NCBI RefSeq assembly: GCF_020184175.1
Contig: NC_065531.1
Location: 12,855,213-12,919,212, forward strand
Source: Aphis gossypii
Lineage: Eukaryota > Arthropoda > Insecta > Hemiptera > Aphididae
Direction of reading: 5' to 3'
DNA: 64,000 bases
The notes below the pieces were generated by a model. It saw only the letters and a list, made by a program, of their open reading frames with translations. It did no database searches and was not told the origin of the DNA. A program made the translations under genes and the position numbers. Within the stretch, counting starts at the first letter, position 1. The number at the start of each line of letters is the position of its first letter. Of the stretch, positions 1 through 13,464 are shown in pieces.

Positions 1-93
1 AATTCTGATACTTTAAAATTTAGATTATAAAATTAAAAATATAGCATGTTATTTAAAGATTAAAATACAATTTTCATACGTAATATCTATCTA

Positions 94-266
94 CAGAGCC
101 CACCTTAGGAATTTTGGGGCCCGGGTCAAATTTTCTAATGGGGCCCCAAAATTAATTATTATCTAAATGCCACTTTAATAGTTAAATATTAACAGGGGCC
201 CGAGGCCCCAAATAATATCGGGGCCGGTGCTGCAGCCCCTTAGCCCCCCCTCTAAGTTGGGCTCTG
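94..266. mobile_element. hAT-like MITE, 173 bp, non-autonomous
   Basis: The ends are inverted repeats: CAGAGCCCACCTTAG at 94-108 and CTAAGTTGGGCTCTG at 252-266 match at 14 of 15 positions when one is reverse-complemented. The CAG...CTG ends suit the hAT superfamily. The 8-bp flanks (86-93 and 267-274) agree at 5 of 8 positions, compatible with an old 8-bp target-site duplication. The interior is unusually GC-rich for the window (repeated GGGGCC/GGCCCC words) and has no ORF, so movement would need a transposase supplied in trans. Confidence 0.72.
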
Positions 267-981
267 CCTGTATAAAATATTTTGATTTTATGCATCGTTC
301 ATAAAGAAAATCTCGATAACAATTATTATTTATTAATTATTATAATAATGCAAGTTTAAAAGAATTAACTTGCATCTTGAACAATTACCTATATTTATAT
401 GTATAAACACTATAAATTAACAAAACTATTTGTTATTATTATATATTTCTTGTGGTATATCTGTGCGTAGTGAAAATACTTTGAAAGTTCAATAAAATAT
501 TTGTATTCAACGTACACAATTTATTCTTTGGGGGCTCATATAAAAAAAATAATAATAATGATACATTTAAAATAACAAATATATAAAATATATATATGAA
601 TAATTACAATTAACCTCGAAATTAACCAACTATAGCCAAGAATCACTAATGGGTGTGGCTACTTTAATCATATCGCTCATGTTATATATTACTCTTATCA
701 TCTAAACTTATTATGCTAATTTGTATACCTATATTGTTTATGTAAAATAAAAGTAAAAAATGAATTGGATAGGGTGGGAGGTGGGGAGTAACTAAAGATT
801 TGTTAGTTGTTAGTTCAGCATATAAATGATTTTTATTATTTTATCATTAAATGATAAATCCTTTAAAACAGTTTGGTAAAATTCCTGATGATGGTCTAAA
901 GTCTAATATCATGTCATCGTTTATGTTGACGCGGAATCCAATTCAAGTAGTAGTAGTACCTAATTGGTTGGTCAAAAATGG

Positions 982-1282
982 CACGTGTGTTCTCGTGCAT
1001 TTCGCGGGCTTTTATGAGTGACGCATACTTGTAGAACGACACTATTTTCTCTCTATCTCTTTTTCTTCTCATTTTCTTCTTTATCTATTTAATCTGTCTG
1101 TCTTTGTTAAGTATCGAAGTTAACACGTGGGTCCATTAGAAGCTCTAAATAAGGTGTGTAGAAAACTTGACTTGCCCTAACCTATAAAATATTTCCATTC
1201 ATCCGAGAAGAGAGATCTGAATCATACAGTCTATGGTTTGCTGCCACTTGTCAATCGAAATGAATATAATTTAAGCCACGTG
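982..1282. promoter_or_regulatory. cluster of three CACGTG E-boxes
   Basis: Perfect CACGTG palindromes lie at 982-987, 1124-1129 and 1277-1282, within 301 bp of AT-rich DNA. CACGTG is the core site of bHLH(-PAS or -ZIP) factors such as CLOCK/CYCLE, Max/Myc and Met-type factors. Whether this is a working intronic enhancer is inference. Confidence 0.35.
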
Positions 1283-4200
1283 TGTACTGTTCACTGTCCT
1301 CTGCCAAGCGTATCTTGCCGAACTCTCTCGAACCAATCGAGCGAAATTGAACGAGTTTCCGACGCTGTTAATGCTAGTTATATTCATCAAGAATAGGAAG
1401 TACAGCAAGACTCAAAATGTTTCATACTCAATATAAATATTTATGTTTTTTTATCTGTCTCGAAAAAAAATGATAAAAATATAATTTATCTATACTCGAA
1501 ATTCGGTCGACGGTTATGCAATATAAAATGATATATTATGTAACACAATCACTCTGGCACCACTCGACACACCGTCCACCCGTCCCTTTGGTTCATAGAA
1601 TTTTCCCGCCAGAGCACCCTAAAACACTGTATTATAAAGCTATATGATCCCAATTCTGGGCGGTGGTGTATACTCTGTTGTAGTGTGCGGGGGCATGAGT
1701 GGTGGAAAAAAACTACCGGTCTTGGCGCCATTCGCATAAGAATCAATAAGGGATCGTCGTCTCCGCGCGCCATGTAGGCCGCGGCCCACGCTTAAAGAAC
1801 CCTGAGAAATGTTCGTGAAAACCCTTTGGTTCATAAGATCTTTGTGTTTTGGGATTTAATTGGAAGAAATAGGCTAGGCGTACATGTTTCTTTGAACTCA
1901 AACAATGTGTTATTTAGCCATCGGATAACTACCAGTTTCAATAGAAATAATAATTGAATATCGTCTTATGCTTATCGTAATAATTAATTATAGGTATATC
2001 GTTCAACTACTTTAAAATACCGAAGACTTTATCATATGATAGCAATATGCTAAACACAAGAGAGAGGTATATGCGTGTATAAGACTTATTTTAATTAAAC
2101 TTCCAAAATTGTTGTTTTTTATTTCATTTGCTACTGCAGTATAAAACGCACCATGATACTTAAACCAATATGTATATAAATATTTCATTGTAACTAAACG
2201 TTCTATTTACTATATTATGTATTATTAAGACGTTTACATTATTAATAAAAAATAAAATAATTAATAAATATTTATATGGTTTTCAACATTACAAAAGTTA
2301 TATTATTTTTTTATTGGTCGATATAATTTTGGACTGAAATTTGATTTTCATAAAACAATTTAAATCGTAATATTATAAACATTCAAATACATTTTATATT
2401 TGTATTTAAACGTACGTCATCCGTGTTGGGTTTTCATCGCGATCAATATATAATATATATTTATAAGATTAAATTAAACTTGACGGTACCCAGTTCCGTG
2501 TATGTATTTATATGACTTTTTCATATTTGTTAACAATTATTGAACGTTATCGATGTTGACCTTAATTGATCATGAATGTAACTTATTGATATTTTAGGCT
2601 ATTAGTTACATTCTTGTTTCACAATTTTGGGCTTATACGAGAGCTATATACTAATACTACTAAAACGACGCAAAAGTATGTGCAGACTAACTATATTTAT
2701 AATAAATTCTTAGCTCTCAAGGTTATGACGATCATCAATTCTGCAGTGTTTAAATTATATATTTATAATGTATAATAATAATATACATTCAATATTGTAT
2801 AGAACTAAAGAGAATCGCACTATTCGCAGTCGTACTATCATGATTCTCCGACACGCCTATGACGAACAGGGCTTTAATAATGATGGTAAATATGTATACG
2901 TATAATTTAGTAAGTATATAATAATATATGTACGTGTAATATGATGTTTTGATATTATATATGACGAATTATTAGTTTAGCCTTCATCCGGTTTTTTGAC
3001 CAGTTGTTGACTGTATTGGCGTTATAATTTGAAACTTATGCCGTATAGGTACGTTTTGAGATATTAATTAATTGCGCGTGGAAAATAAATTTCAATTTAC
3101 GAATTATTGAAAATGTTATCGTGAAAAACGTTATTATAATGTTCTTTATTATATTTATTATTAAATGTTTCATCGAATATGATATTATCTTTCATATATT
3201 TTTTTTTAACAACGAACATAATTAACATGACTAATTGTTTTTTCTTTGATGATAATAATTTAATTATTACTAATTAACTATATGGTCATCGTATAAACTT
3301 AAGATTGTTTATAATATGTGTCAAACATTTAACACATATTTTGTCCTTAAATCTATTCAGCAATTAACTAAGATTTTACTGGATTCACTTAATACAAAAC
3401 TATTTTAATTATAATTTTTTTTCATCATATCAGTGTTTTTCTATTGTAACATTATTGATAAATCTATAATTCCATTTTAATTTTTTTTAAGAATTTCCGA
3501 AAATTACATGTTAAAGTTCAATAGTATTATTTTTATGTAAATATTTTTTTATCTTATGACGTAGGTGTATAAACATAACATTATTTTACATGCTATATAT
3601 CTGCAAACGTCTGTAAACTTCTTCTAAAATCTGGCTTTAGTGTTACGCGGGGTATTCCCATCAGTAGTAGTATGACGTCAGTAAAATTTCAAAGGTCGCG
3701 AAATGCGTTCATTTCTGTTTGCTTTTGAATAGAACAAAATCATTTGGGAATATTTCTGAATTCAACTACGTTAGTAATTTTAAGTATACTTCAAAGCAGA
3801 TGAAATCACATTTTGTTCTTTGGTTTACAAATTCAGACGCATAATATACATTTTTCATTGAAATATATAATATGTAATAACTTGTATGATAAATATTTAT
3901 TTAAATGTGACCTAAATTTTCAAAGATATAAAATAAAAAAATCTTAATTGCACATTGTTGTTCACCGAGTATTAAATAAGTAAGCTACCTCACAGTACTG
4001 TTAAACCAAATAATTGTTATCAACTACTACTTATGTCTTATTCAAACAATATAATATTTCTTTTAAAACAATTTTTATTACTATGGTCGAGACAAATAAT
4101 TTGTTTTTTTTCTTTAGAAGGTAGGCACATTTTTTCTTTTGGTAAAATAACACACACGAATATATTGCGTTTCACACAATTTTGTTTAAAATTTATTAAT

Positions 4201-5002
4201 ATTATGCTTGTTACATAGATAGTTAACATATTATATAAGGGTTCGATAAGAAACTGTTTTTGATGTCTTCGTATGCTGTATTATTGTTTGTTAGTATCTA
4301 TACTTGAAATGTAAAAATTAATTTCGGAATTATTGTGTATAAAAACACAAATTGCGTATAATATATGAATATTATTAATATGTACATTATTTGTATACGA
4401 TTTATTATTGGTTATTACTTGGTTAGTAATGACTGGTTAGTAGTTATATCTTTACTTAATAAAAATTTGTCTGTTGACTATAGTAGTGTTTTTTTTTTTT
4501 ACTGAAATAATTTCTTTGGTTATTTTTATGCTTTTGTATAAATTAACTAACAAATATATAAGTTATTATTTTGTTAGCATTTTTTTCATTAATGCCATAC
4601 GTATTTTTTTAGACAATCGGTAATTAAATTTAAATTGTTGTTGGTTCGAAAATTATATTATGTTATATGAAAATAATAATTGAAGATATCCTAAATAATA
4701 AATGTGTACTTATTTTATTCTCTTCTCAAATATACAGAAATATCAGCATTGCTGCAAGTATGTATGGCAACGTTTACAAAAGCACATAATGCTTTTACAT
4801 AATTATCATTGAATTATTATTTAATTGACCGAAGAACATTTTTATTATCCGACGTCGACCGTAATAATTTAGATAAGATAGTATGTAGTCCTGTGCACAA
4901 GCCAATATTTTTAACACCCAATCCAACAGGTCGAGTTTAATTGAGTTATTCTGTTTTTTGTGTGACGTATTAATAGTTTATACTTGATATATTATAATAT
5001 AC

Positions 5003-5040
5003 CCACACACACACACACACACACATGTATATATATATAC
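5003..5040. repeat. (CA)n then (TA)n microsatellite
   Basis: About 11 CA units run directly into a short TATATA tract. Confidence 0.9.
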
Positions 5041-5922
5041 ATCAAATGAGATAAGTGAGAAACTGACAACATTTCTACCAATGTGATTCTTTTAAACGGT
5101 TTATTTATGTCCTAGACTCGTTTATATATAACTTTTTTTACGTGCAATAATAATTTGACCAAAGCGTACACATTGTTTAAAAACATCTTAAGAGAAAGGC
5201 AATTGTAAAAAGAAAATAATATTAATAAATACTGACTTAATTAACACAATTTTACCAATGTGTATGTACTTTTTAGCGATACATTTCTATCAATACACTT
5301 TGTAAAAAATATGTGAAATTGGATCGATCGATTTATTCGAGTTCCTTCATATTATGCTTCCATGGCAAAGGCTGCTTTTTTTTTTATCTAGTTTTGTAAT
5401 GAACTCTGTGGGTTTTCCAAAATTAATTAGTTTTTACCCCAATTTTATCCTGTACAACGAAGCCAACTATTTGCAATAATGAAAATTAATTACCGCCGAC
5501 GTCTCAGAATTAACACTGACGTAGTTCGTTATCTATTCGACGCCATTGTGTAGGGAGGCACTCGTAAGTTGAGCAATTAAACGTTCGCATACGGCGCGAA
5601 TCTTATTCCGTTTACACGCATTCCACTTGCATCCACGATAATAGATCATATTACATGTGATTTATATATGGCGAACTGGTGGTTGTAGTAGTAATAATAG
5701 TAGTTATTACTTACTACTAGTGAGTAAAATAGTACTGATGTAGCAGTACCTATAATAGTAGTAGTGACTGAATATTTCTGTGTTCATTAAATACCTGTTT
5801 TAAATACGCGTTTAAAAATCGTTTATAATTTATGCACTTCATTTTTCCCGCTTCTCAAGGACGCCGTCGTGTTGAAATATTTTTAAATCAAATTTCCAAA
5901 ACATGTGTCATCTACGTCCTTC

Positions 5923-5940
5923 AAAAAAAAAAAAAAAAAA
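5923..5940. repeat. poly(A) tract
   Basis: An 18-A homopolymer in intronic AT-rich DNA, with no adjoining element end or target duplication. Confidence 0.85.
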
Positions 5941-8080
5941 TTCATTATTCCTAGTGTAATTCTTCGTTATATAGGCTCTACGCGGCGCATAGTACGTATG
6001 ATAAATTAATATAATCGCAATATGATATAATAATATCGGATTAGATAGTAGTTTCATTTAGGTATAATTTATTTATAATATAAATTTACACGCATTAGGT
6101 AGGACCGGTATGAGTGGTTATTCATGCGTAGATACGATTTTAAATAATTGTTGTAAATAATCGATGGAAATTGAACATGTCATATTGATAATATTAGCAA
6201 TCGTTTCGATCTCGCGTGTTCAATTTTTGGAAAACATTCATTCATAGCTGTGATTTTAAATTACAGTTTTAAACTATGACCATGCGAACAGGCTACCTAT
6301 AGGTTACTTTATCGTGTGGACTGAGGGGTTTTCTATAAAACTTGTTTTTAAATTAAATTTAAATTTACTTTTTTTCAATAAATAAAATATACTAAATATA
6401 ACATAATATTATTATTATTTGATAGTATTACAATCTGTATAGGTACTTGGTATTATCTCGGAAGTACTCGGACGGGTCACCAAGGTGAGATATGACGTGA
6501 TAGCTTCGTTGTGACCTCTTAACATAGTAACGTCATTTCATTTTATTTCCGATTGTCTACCTCTTCTGTTATTAGTAATTTACGTGTTGAACTATTTGAG
6601 GTGGAAAGCGTTGTACAGCGATATTACATATATTAATATATTATTAAAACATAGTATATACTATGTATAGGCGGACGTTCAGAATGCCCACGTGGATATG
6701 TGAGTGGTATAATTAAGCGGTTGTCGAGTTGTCATCTCCTTGACCAAATTGTGCGACCGAGTGCGTCGTCTCGGGACTGACTAGATACAAACTGCGTATA
6801 ATATTTGAATTAATACTCACACGAATATACACATACTGTATTTGACTCGTTTTTGTATAATTCTACTTACTTTGTTTCTACATTGCTGTCACAAAAACCA
6901 TCATTAATTTTTAATTTTTTGCGTTGTGAAAGCTTGATCCCTAATATATATAACTCGATAAATATATTTATTTGTTGTGTCGTGTGCGTATTGCTTATGC
7001 GTTATTAATATTAAAACACCGTCCAACTGATTGTTTCATTGTTTCTGTTTTATAAATTTTTAATAATATTTAGAGGAGGTTTATTTTATACGCCATATGA
7101 TAGTTTTTCGTATAATGTAAAAGATTGACCCCCCAGTGTAGATATAAGTAGGTTACTAATGTGAGATAATTCTAAACAAATAAACTTTAGGTATTGCTAT
7201 TAATATACAGTACAATATTTTTAAAAAAATTATTGTGTCTTACCACCTATACACACATAATTGCATAATGTGTAATTTTATTTTTGCTCTAGAACTTGAA
7301 AAAAGCACCTAATTTTGTTTCAATACGAGATTCTGAAAAGAATTATATATAAGTATTTGTACACAAACAAAAACATCTTACAAAATCTGTATCTTGTTAT
7401 AAAACACCTAATACTGTTCAAAACAAAGTATTGTTGTAATTAAATGTTATAGTACCCTATATATTTAATGCTTTAATCCAATCAATTATACAACGCGCGT
7501 AATTTTACAACTATAATAAATAATAATGTATACATTTCGTCGATTTATTCAATTATTAATTAGGTAATGGAAACACATTGCATGTGGTGATTTGTGAATT
7601 TCTAACAGTTGTTGCAGTTGTGTTCGGCATTCAACGGCCTTGGCTCATCGTACGTAGTATTCAAAATTTGGAGTGATAAAAATTGTGTGGATTATCCGCG
7701 TTAAGTTTTTATGCGTTTCTCTTAAATTATTATCATAGTTTCGTATTATAATTGCATATAATATTATAGTAGGCGCGTTATCTTACTTTCGCTAGGGAGG
7801 TGCGTTCGCTTACATCAATCAAACGATATACTACACAGTGCATATCAATATATTTTATATGTTTTAATTTTTACATAAACTTCGTTGGAAGGGTGTATCT
7901 TACCGGTATCATAAAAATTTTCTGGTTCTGAACTATAGGTATTCAAACAGCAGTGCACCTAACCTGTGATGTCGTGAGTTTAGTAAATTGTAATAATAAG
8001 TCACAGTAGAACACTAATAACGGTAACTGGTGGCTTCGTTACTTATATAAATCGTTTTTCGTGTAACGTATATTATAGTG

Positions 8081-8600
8081 ACACCTCCGTTTACCTACGT
8101 TCCGTCTGATTGCCTCTCCTCGTTCTTTCGCACGCCGTGCGCATGCGGAGCAGCGCTGTTCGGTCGTCGGCGGAGAGTAATGCATAAATCTCGTAACGCA
8201 CACACCGACACCCACATGGGTTTATTTGAAGTATTATTGTTGTAGTAGTAGTAGTTAAGGTTCTCGATGGGCTGTCCGGTGGAGCAACAGGTGTTGTCGC
8301 GACAACGGGACGAGTATACTGTGGCGCCCCCGTCGCCGCGGGCCGGCCGGTGGATTTGGCGGCGGGCAGGGGTTCTCAAACGTGACGGGGTCGGAAGAGG
8401 AGCCGGATGACCTCGGGGGCCGGACCAGCGAATTGCGTCGCACTTTCACACGCCGTTGCCGCCACATTCCTCTGGCACCATCAGCGTTTTGGCTTCCGGC
8501 CCCGAGCCAGAGCTTTGGACGGAGGCGGTGGATCGGACAGCGAGCGGTGGGACGTCCAAGGTTCGTCGTCGTTACGCGCGCGCATAGCGATTTCGGTTTT
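8081..8600. promoter_or_regulatory. CpG-rich island in foxo intron 1, candidate alternative promoter or exon
   Basis: This is a sharp GC-rich, CpG-dense block (for example GTCGCCGCGGGCCGGCCGG near 8330-8350) in 25-30% GC surroundings. Several overlapping frames are open on both strands, as expected of GC-rich DNA, and no protein family is recognised. One frame (about 8411-8570, + strand) ends at a plausible AAG|GTTCGT donor but has no Met. A 14-G run follows at 8682-8695. The call rests on composition; an alternative foxo first exon or a nested 5' UTR is possible. Confidence 0.35.
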
Positions 8601-8681
8601 TATTTAAATTCTTACAGACGGGCGCCAAATTATTTATTACCTACTTTATTTATATATATATATTCTTATTACCTTTGTGGT

Positions 8682-8695
8682 GGGGGGGGGGGGGG
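8682..8695. repeat. poly(G) run, 14 bp
   Basis: Fourteen consecutive G, unusual in AT-rich DNA, just 3' of the CpG-rich island. It could form G-rich secondary structure. Confidence 0.85.
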
Positions 8696-11269
8696 TATCC
8701 AGTTTGAAGAGTCAGCTAAACATTAAAACCAAATCATCAAAATTGTGTTTTGGAACAACACTTTTTGCTTTTTTTTTACATACATTAATGGATATTTCGA
8801 TTATTATCTGGCAAATATTTATTAGCTATCCTTTAATGATACACATATTTCAATACCTGTCTGCAGCAGCGCGCGGTTCGTTTTCCGCAGGAAATCGACC
8901 GATGTTTTTTCTTTCAAGAATTCCCTAAAACATTATTGGCTGTACGTTCTTGTATTGTACTGACAAAATAATTGTTTTTTCATTGAGATGCAAGACGATG
9001 TGCCGATCGTCAATGTGACTGCTATGAGTGAGTCCGCTTTTGTAGATATTCAAAGAAAAAGTTACAATTTTTGTGACTATATTCCATCGCGTTTTCAATT
9101 TTTGTGTTTGTAAACATACATATTTAGGGCGTGTATACTATTTTTGTCGATAAAAGCCAATCTACACAGGTTCTTTAGATGTTCGGTTACTGTTATATTA
9201 ATAATATGTCAACTGCAGATGTTAAACAAAAGTTAAATTTAATCCTAATGTATCAAAATAGTGTTTTGAACGATATTTTAATTTTAAAACCGTTCGTTGT
9301 TTCTACTACGTGTTACGCCTCTTTAAAATATTGGTTTGTTACTTGCTTTAAAATTAAAATTTAATTGTGATTTTGGACTTTGGTATCTATATGACTTTAA
9401 TATACTTATTATCAGGATGCTATTAGGTCTTTCTTTTTCGCTTCTGTATGTCACGTGTTTCCGAAAAACTAATTTTTTTCAATGGTTACAACGCTCCGCT
9501 TGCATTTGCAGTGATTGCATTGGTTCAGTTTGTTGAAAAGCAGTAAGCACACACTTATATCAATGATTTTATTTGTATTTGTTGAAAAAATGTTTGAACA
9601 ACTAAATGTGCACATATAAACTACTGCATTGTACGTTTGAAATTGTTCAGTCTCAATATCTGTGTCACATATAATATTATGACACCGATATATATAAATT
9701 TTATGTATATTTTGTAAATACGGTACTACAATAACATTTTCTCGAGATAATTTCGCTGTTGTGAAGATACGAGTGTTTGTGGTCGTTGCGCAATTTCGAA
9801 TATTTTTTATTCACTCTGATAACGCGCGCACCTACTTATAAGCCGTTCCTAATACTGATAGGTGATAATGTATAATGCAAATATAACCACCGTACTGATA
9901 ATATGTTTAATATGATCAGGTGTCCTTCATATTATATTTGTGATAGGAGTAAGTGCGTTGCTGTGCTCTGCTGCGTAGTTAAACGAAAATATTTCATTAT
10001 TTATTACTTGAATTATAATATTATGTAAATATATCGTACTTGTATAGGCGCGCAAAATGCACACGTTTAGGTATTTATAATGAATTTAAGTATAGTATGA
10101 TATTGTATGGTCAAGAGTATTCTAATCTGTCAATTCAAATCATTTTTCTACAGTTTATTCTACCAGCGACATGATGTTTGGCTAAAAACTAGATGTCAAC
10201 GACCATATATATCATATTCGATGTTGAATCAAACATAATCTCTTTACAACTACTACAAACATCAGTATATTATATAATATATATACAGAAGAAATGTGTT
10301 CATTCGTGTTTTGTTTACACTTAAATGTGTATAATAAGAACTGAACTCCGAACCTCGGACCAATGAAATATTCTGACGAAACTTTTTAATTTTTTTTAAA
10401 CATTTGGTTTTTTTTTAATATTCTATCAAATTATCTTATTGTTGCCTCGAAATAAGATGATAATTTAATAATTATTTTTTTTATTCAATATTGTTATAAC
10501 TACTTATAAGTTATAATATTATTGCCTTTATCCTTCTACGGTTCCGCTAATTAGCAACATCAATCAATTAAAAATGTTACTTAAAATAAATCATTTCCCG
10601 CTTGCAATGTTGCCAGATTGTGTAATACGATCACATATGGTTATCACTTATCAACGTTTAATAGACATACCAAAGTTTATTATACTACCTATCAATTGTA
10701 TATCAAAGTAACTCCATAATACATAAATTGATATAATTTTACATGTTATTAAACTATATAAATTATCATTATTTTACATATTAATGTTATTCAATTATTC
10801 ATTTATAAATTCATAAAAATGTGTAGATTGTATTAAACACGGTTAATACTTTCTACGCGCACTAAGCATTGCTCGTTCTGTAAATCAAAAATTTCTTCAT
10901 TTTTTGTGAAAAATTACGTCTATAGTTGGTAATATGGTGACTCAATATTAGTTATATACTTATGTATTATATATATATACCTACGCGTAACTACTATTCA
11001 ATTTTTATCACGGGACTTCTCCCGGTATATTTTGGTTTAATTGATGTTATAGTAACGTGTAGTAATCTTTTTAGGCTTTCAAAATAAGTTATTGTAGCTT
11101 GTGAATAATAGAATTTTAAAATTTTGTTTTAATAAAATTATTAATTCACTGAAAAACAAGTATAATAATATAAGCACGTGTATGTTTAATATCATTTAAA
11201 ATTATTATACATAAACTGTATTTAATAATATGCACTTAAATTGCCGTCGATATTATCATTTTTTTCTTT

Positions 11270-11900
11270 TAATTTGGCCCGCCTGCCGTTGTAGCCGTTT
11301 TATATTCGATGACGTCAAAGTTGACCTATTATTAGTTCAGCGGCGGCGGCGGCGGCGGCATCGTGGCGGCGTTCTACGTGTTATTATTATTATTATGTGC
11401 ATTTAACACGTACAGATATATATATATATATTACGTATATATGGAGCGGTTTACAAGTGGTCGCGAATAATATGTAATATTACATATTCGATTCGAACGA
11501 CGAAAATCAATTCCAATTTTTTTACGGTACATATTCGTATACGCTCTTCCTGGTGTGACCACCACGCAGGCGTGTTGCAACCGGTTTCGGTATATTTTAG
11601 CGATTGTTCCACCACTGGATAAAACTCGGGTCGTTGTCGAGATTTTTGGAAAAATTTTCTTGGCGTGTAAACCGTTCCGATGCGATTAAAGGCCGTGTAA
11701 CAACAAATAATTATCGAGTGTTATTTTCGTGGTATTATAATATTCGTGTCCACTGACAGTCGAAAAAATATTACGCGCACGCCACGAGCCGGTCGTCGTG
11801 GCGGGGCGCGGTATTTGGCAGGCAAAGAGCAAAGACGGAGAGGATACGGTGTCTCGACCGTATTTTCGATTGTCGACCTCTCGGAAAGTGAGATTTAATT
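11270..11900. promoter_or_regulatory. CpG-rich island with (CGG)6, candidate promoter
   Basis: The block contains a pure CGG run at 11341-11359, a TGACGTCA-like CRE half (GATGACGTCAAAG near 11310) and a CpG-dense stretch near 11780-11830 with a GT donor-like site (GGAAA|GTGAGA near 11888). No recognised ORF lies here. An untranslated first exon or enhancer is inferred from composition only. Confidence 0.3.
11341..11359. repeat. (CGG)n trinucleotide repeat
   Basis: Six perfect CGG units plus one base, located at the start of a CpG-rich island. Confidence 0.9.
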
Positions 11901-12840
11901 CGTATATTGTAGTGTACGACGAATCCGCGTCACTATTTTTTTTTTTACGTTTTATTGTTATGCTGTTGTGCCGTATCTATTAAGAAGACTCATTCGTTTG
12001 TTGTCTCTGTGGCAAATAATTTATGTTGAGCAGTCTTATTTATATAGCTTCGGTTAGTTTGAATATTACAAGGGTGAATTTATGCATTAACTAACAAATT
12101 AACAACATAATATTCCCTGGTTTGTTATTGGATGTGAGTTATGCGAGCGTTTTAAAATTATGTGTTTTATATTTTACTCACTTAAAAATTAAATTATCGA
12201 AATAATATTTTTGAAAACCACAGAATATATTATTCTTCCCTTTATAAGTTCTATAATAATTAATAAGTAAATTCATCTAAACGTTAAAGCTTATGAATGT
12301 GATGTTGAATATAAATTTGCCATGTTTCTCACCTGAGCATACTAGCCTCCCATCTTTATTTCATATAGTTGCTCCTGTTAAAATTCAGTAGTGGTTCATA
12401 ATCTCAATTTAAATGTATACCCTTAAAAGTAAATAGCTATAAATATATGAATTTATGCATAGGTATCAATCGTTACAGGTACAATCAATTATAATATTTT
12501 AAAATATAAAAAATTAAGTTAACAGTAACGTATATATTTTATTTAATATAATGAAAGTATAAAAAAACAAATAGAATGTAATGTCAACGACACGGTTTTA
12601 TTATGTCTAGTAGAACTTAATACTAAAATTATTGAGTATAAATAAATAGTTGTTATACGTTTTATTTAAAATTTTTAGATATTAGGTATAGTATATATTT
12701 ATAATATTTTTAAACTTAAGTTTTGGTATGTGCAATTAATCAAATATTTGAATCACTTAGGAACTGATTGTATATTTATTAACTCCTATTGAAGGCAACT
12801 AGTAGGTATACTGTTTGTATATGAACAATTTTAGGTATAT

Positions 12841-13210
12841 CGGGGAGCAATTCGTATATATATTCAGGAATCAACTCGTATATTGCCCTGAATATAATAT
12901 GCGAGTTGATTCCCAAATATATGCGAGTTGATTCCCAAATATATACGAATTGATTCCCGAATATAAGTATACGAGTTTAATCGTTTAGATCCTTACTAAA
13001 TATATGGATTGCCTTCCGCAACTTTAATATAATATGAATTAATTTTCAATCCATATATTTAGTAAGGATCTAAACGATTAAACTCGTATACTTATATTCG
13101 GGAATTAATTCGTATATATTTGGGAATCAACTCGCATATATTTGGGAATCAACTCGCATATTATATTCAGGAATCAACTCGCATATTATATTCAGGAATC
13201 AACTCGTATA
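12841..13210. repeat. long inverted repeat with 22-bp tandem units
   Basis: Arms 12887-13011 and 13047-13171 (125 bp each) are reverse complements with one clear mismatch (C/T near 12953 and 13105) around a 35-bp loop. Each arm is itself a short tandem array of a unit like GGGAATCAACTCGCATATAT, which also continues outside the arms in both orientations (12841-12886 and 13172-13210). A transcript would fold into a nearly perfect hairpin. No transposase, target duplication or typical TIR was seen, so it may be a foldback element or an inverted satellite. Confidence 0.85.
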
Positions 13211-13464
13211 TAGTCGTGAGCTAACTTTATTTACTTATAGGTATTTATAAAACGGATTAAACACATGTGGGTGAGCATCCTTTTAATTCAAAAAAAACAG
13301 TTAACAATGTAAAATGACGTTTTTTATTGTTTAGTAGAGTTGATATGATGTGGTTTATGTTTTCTTGGTACACATTTCCGATCGATTGGACTCCTCAATT
13401 TTTCCCTCGGATTTTTTTTAACTCTGTACACTGTTGTTCAGTTGAATTAGCGGATTATTACGTT

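Noticed and set aside
8095..8726. Overlapping open frames of 66-114 codons as a gene
   Set aside because: All frames on both strands are open in this GC-rich block, they mutually overlap, and none shows a domain or codon pattern.
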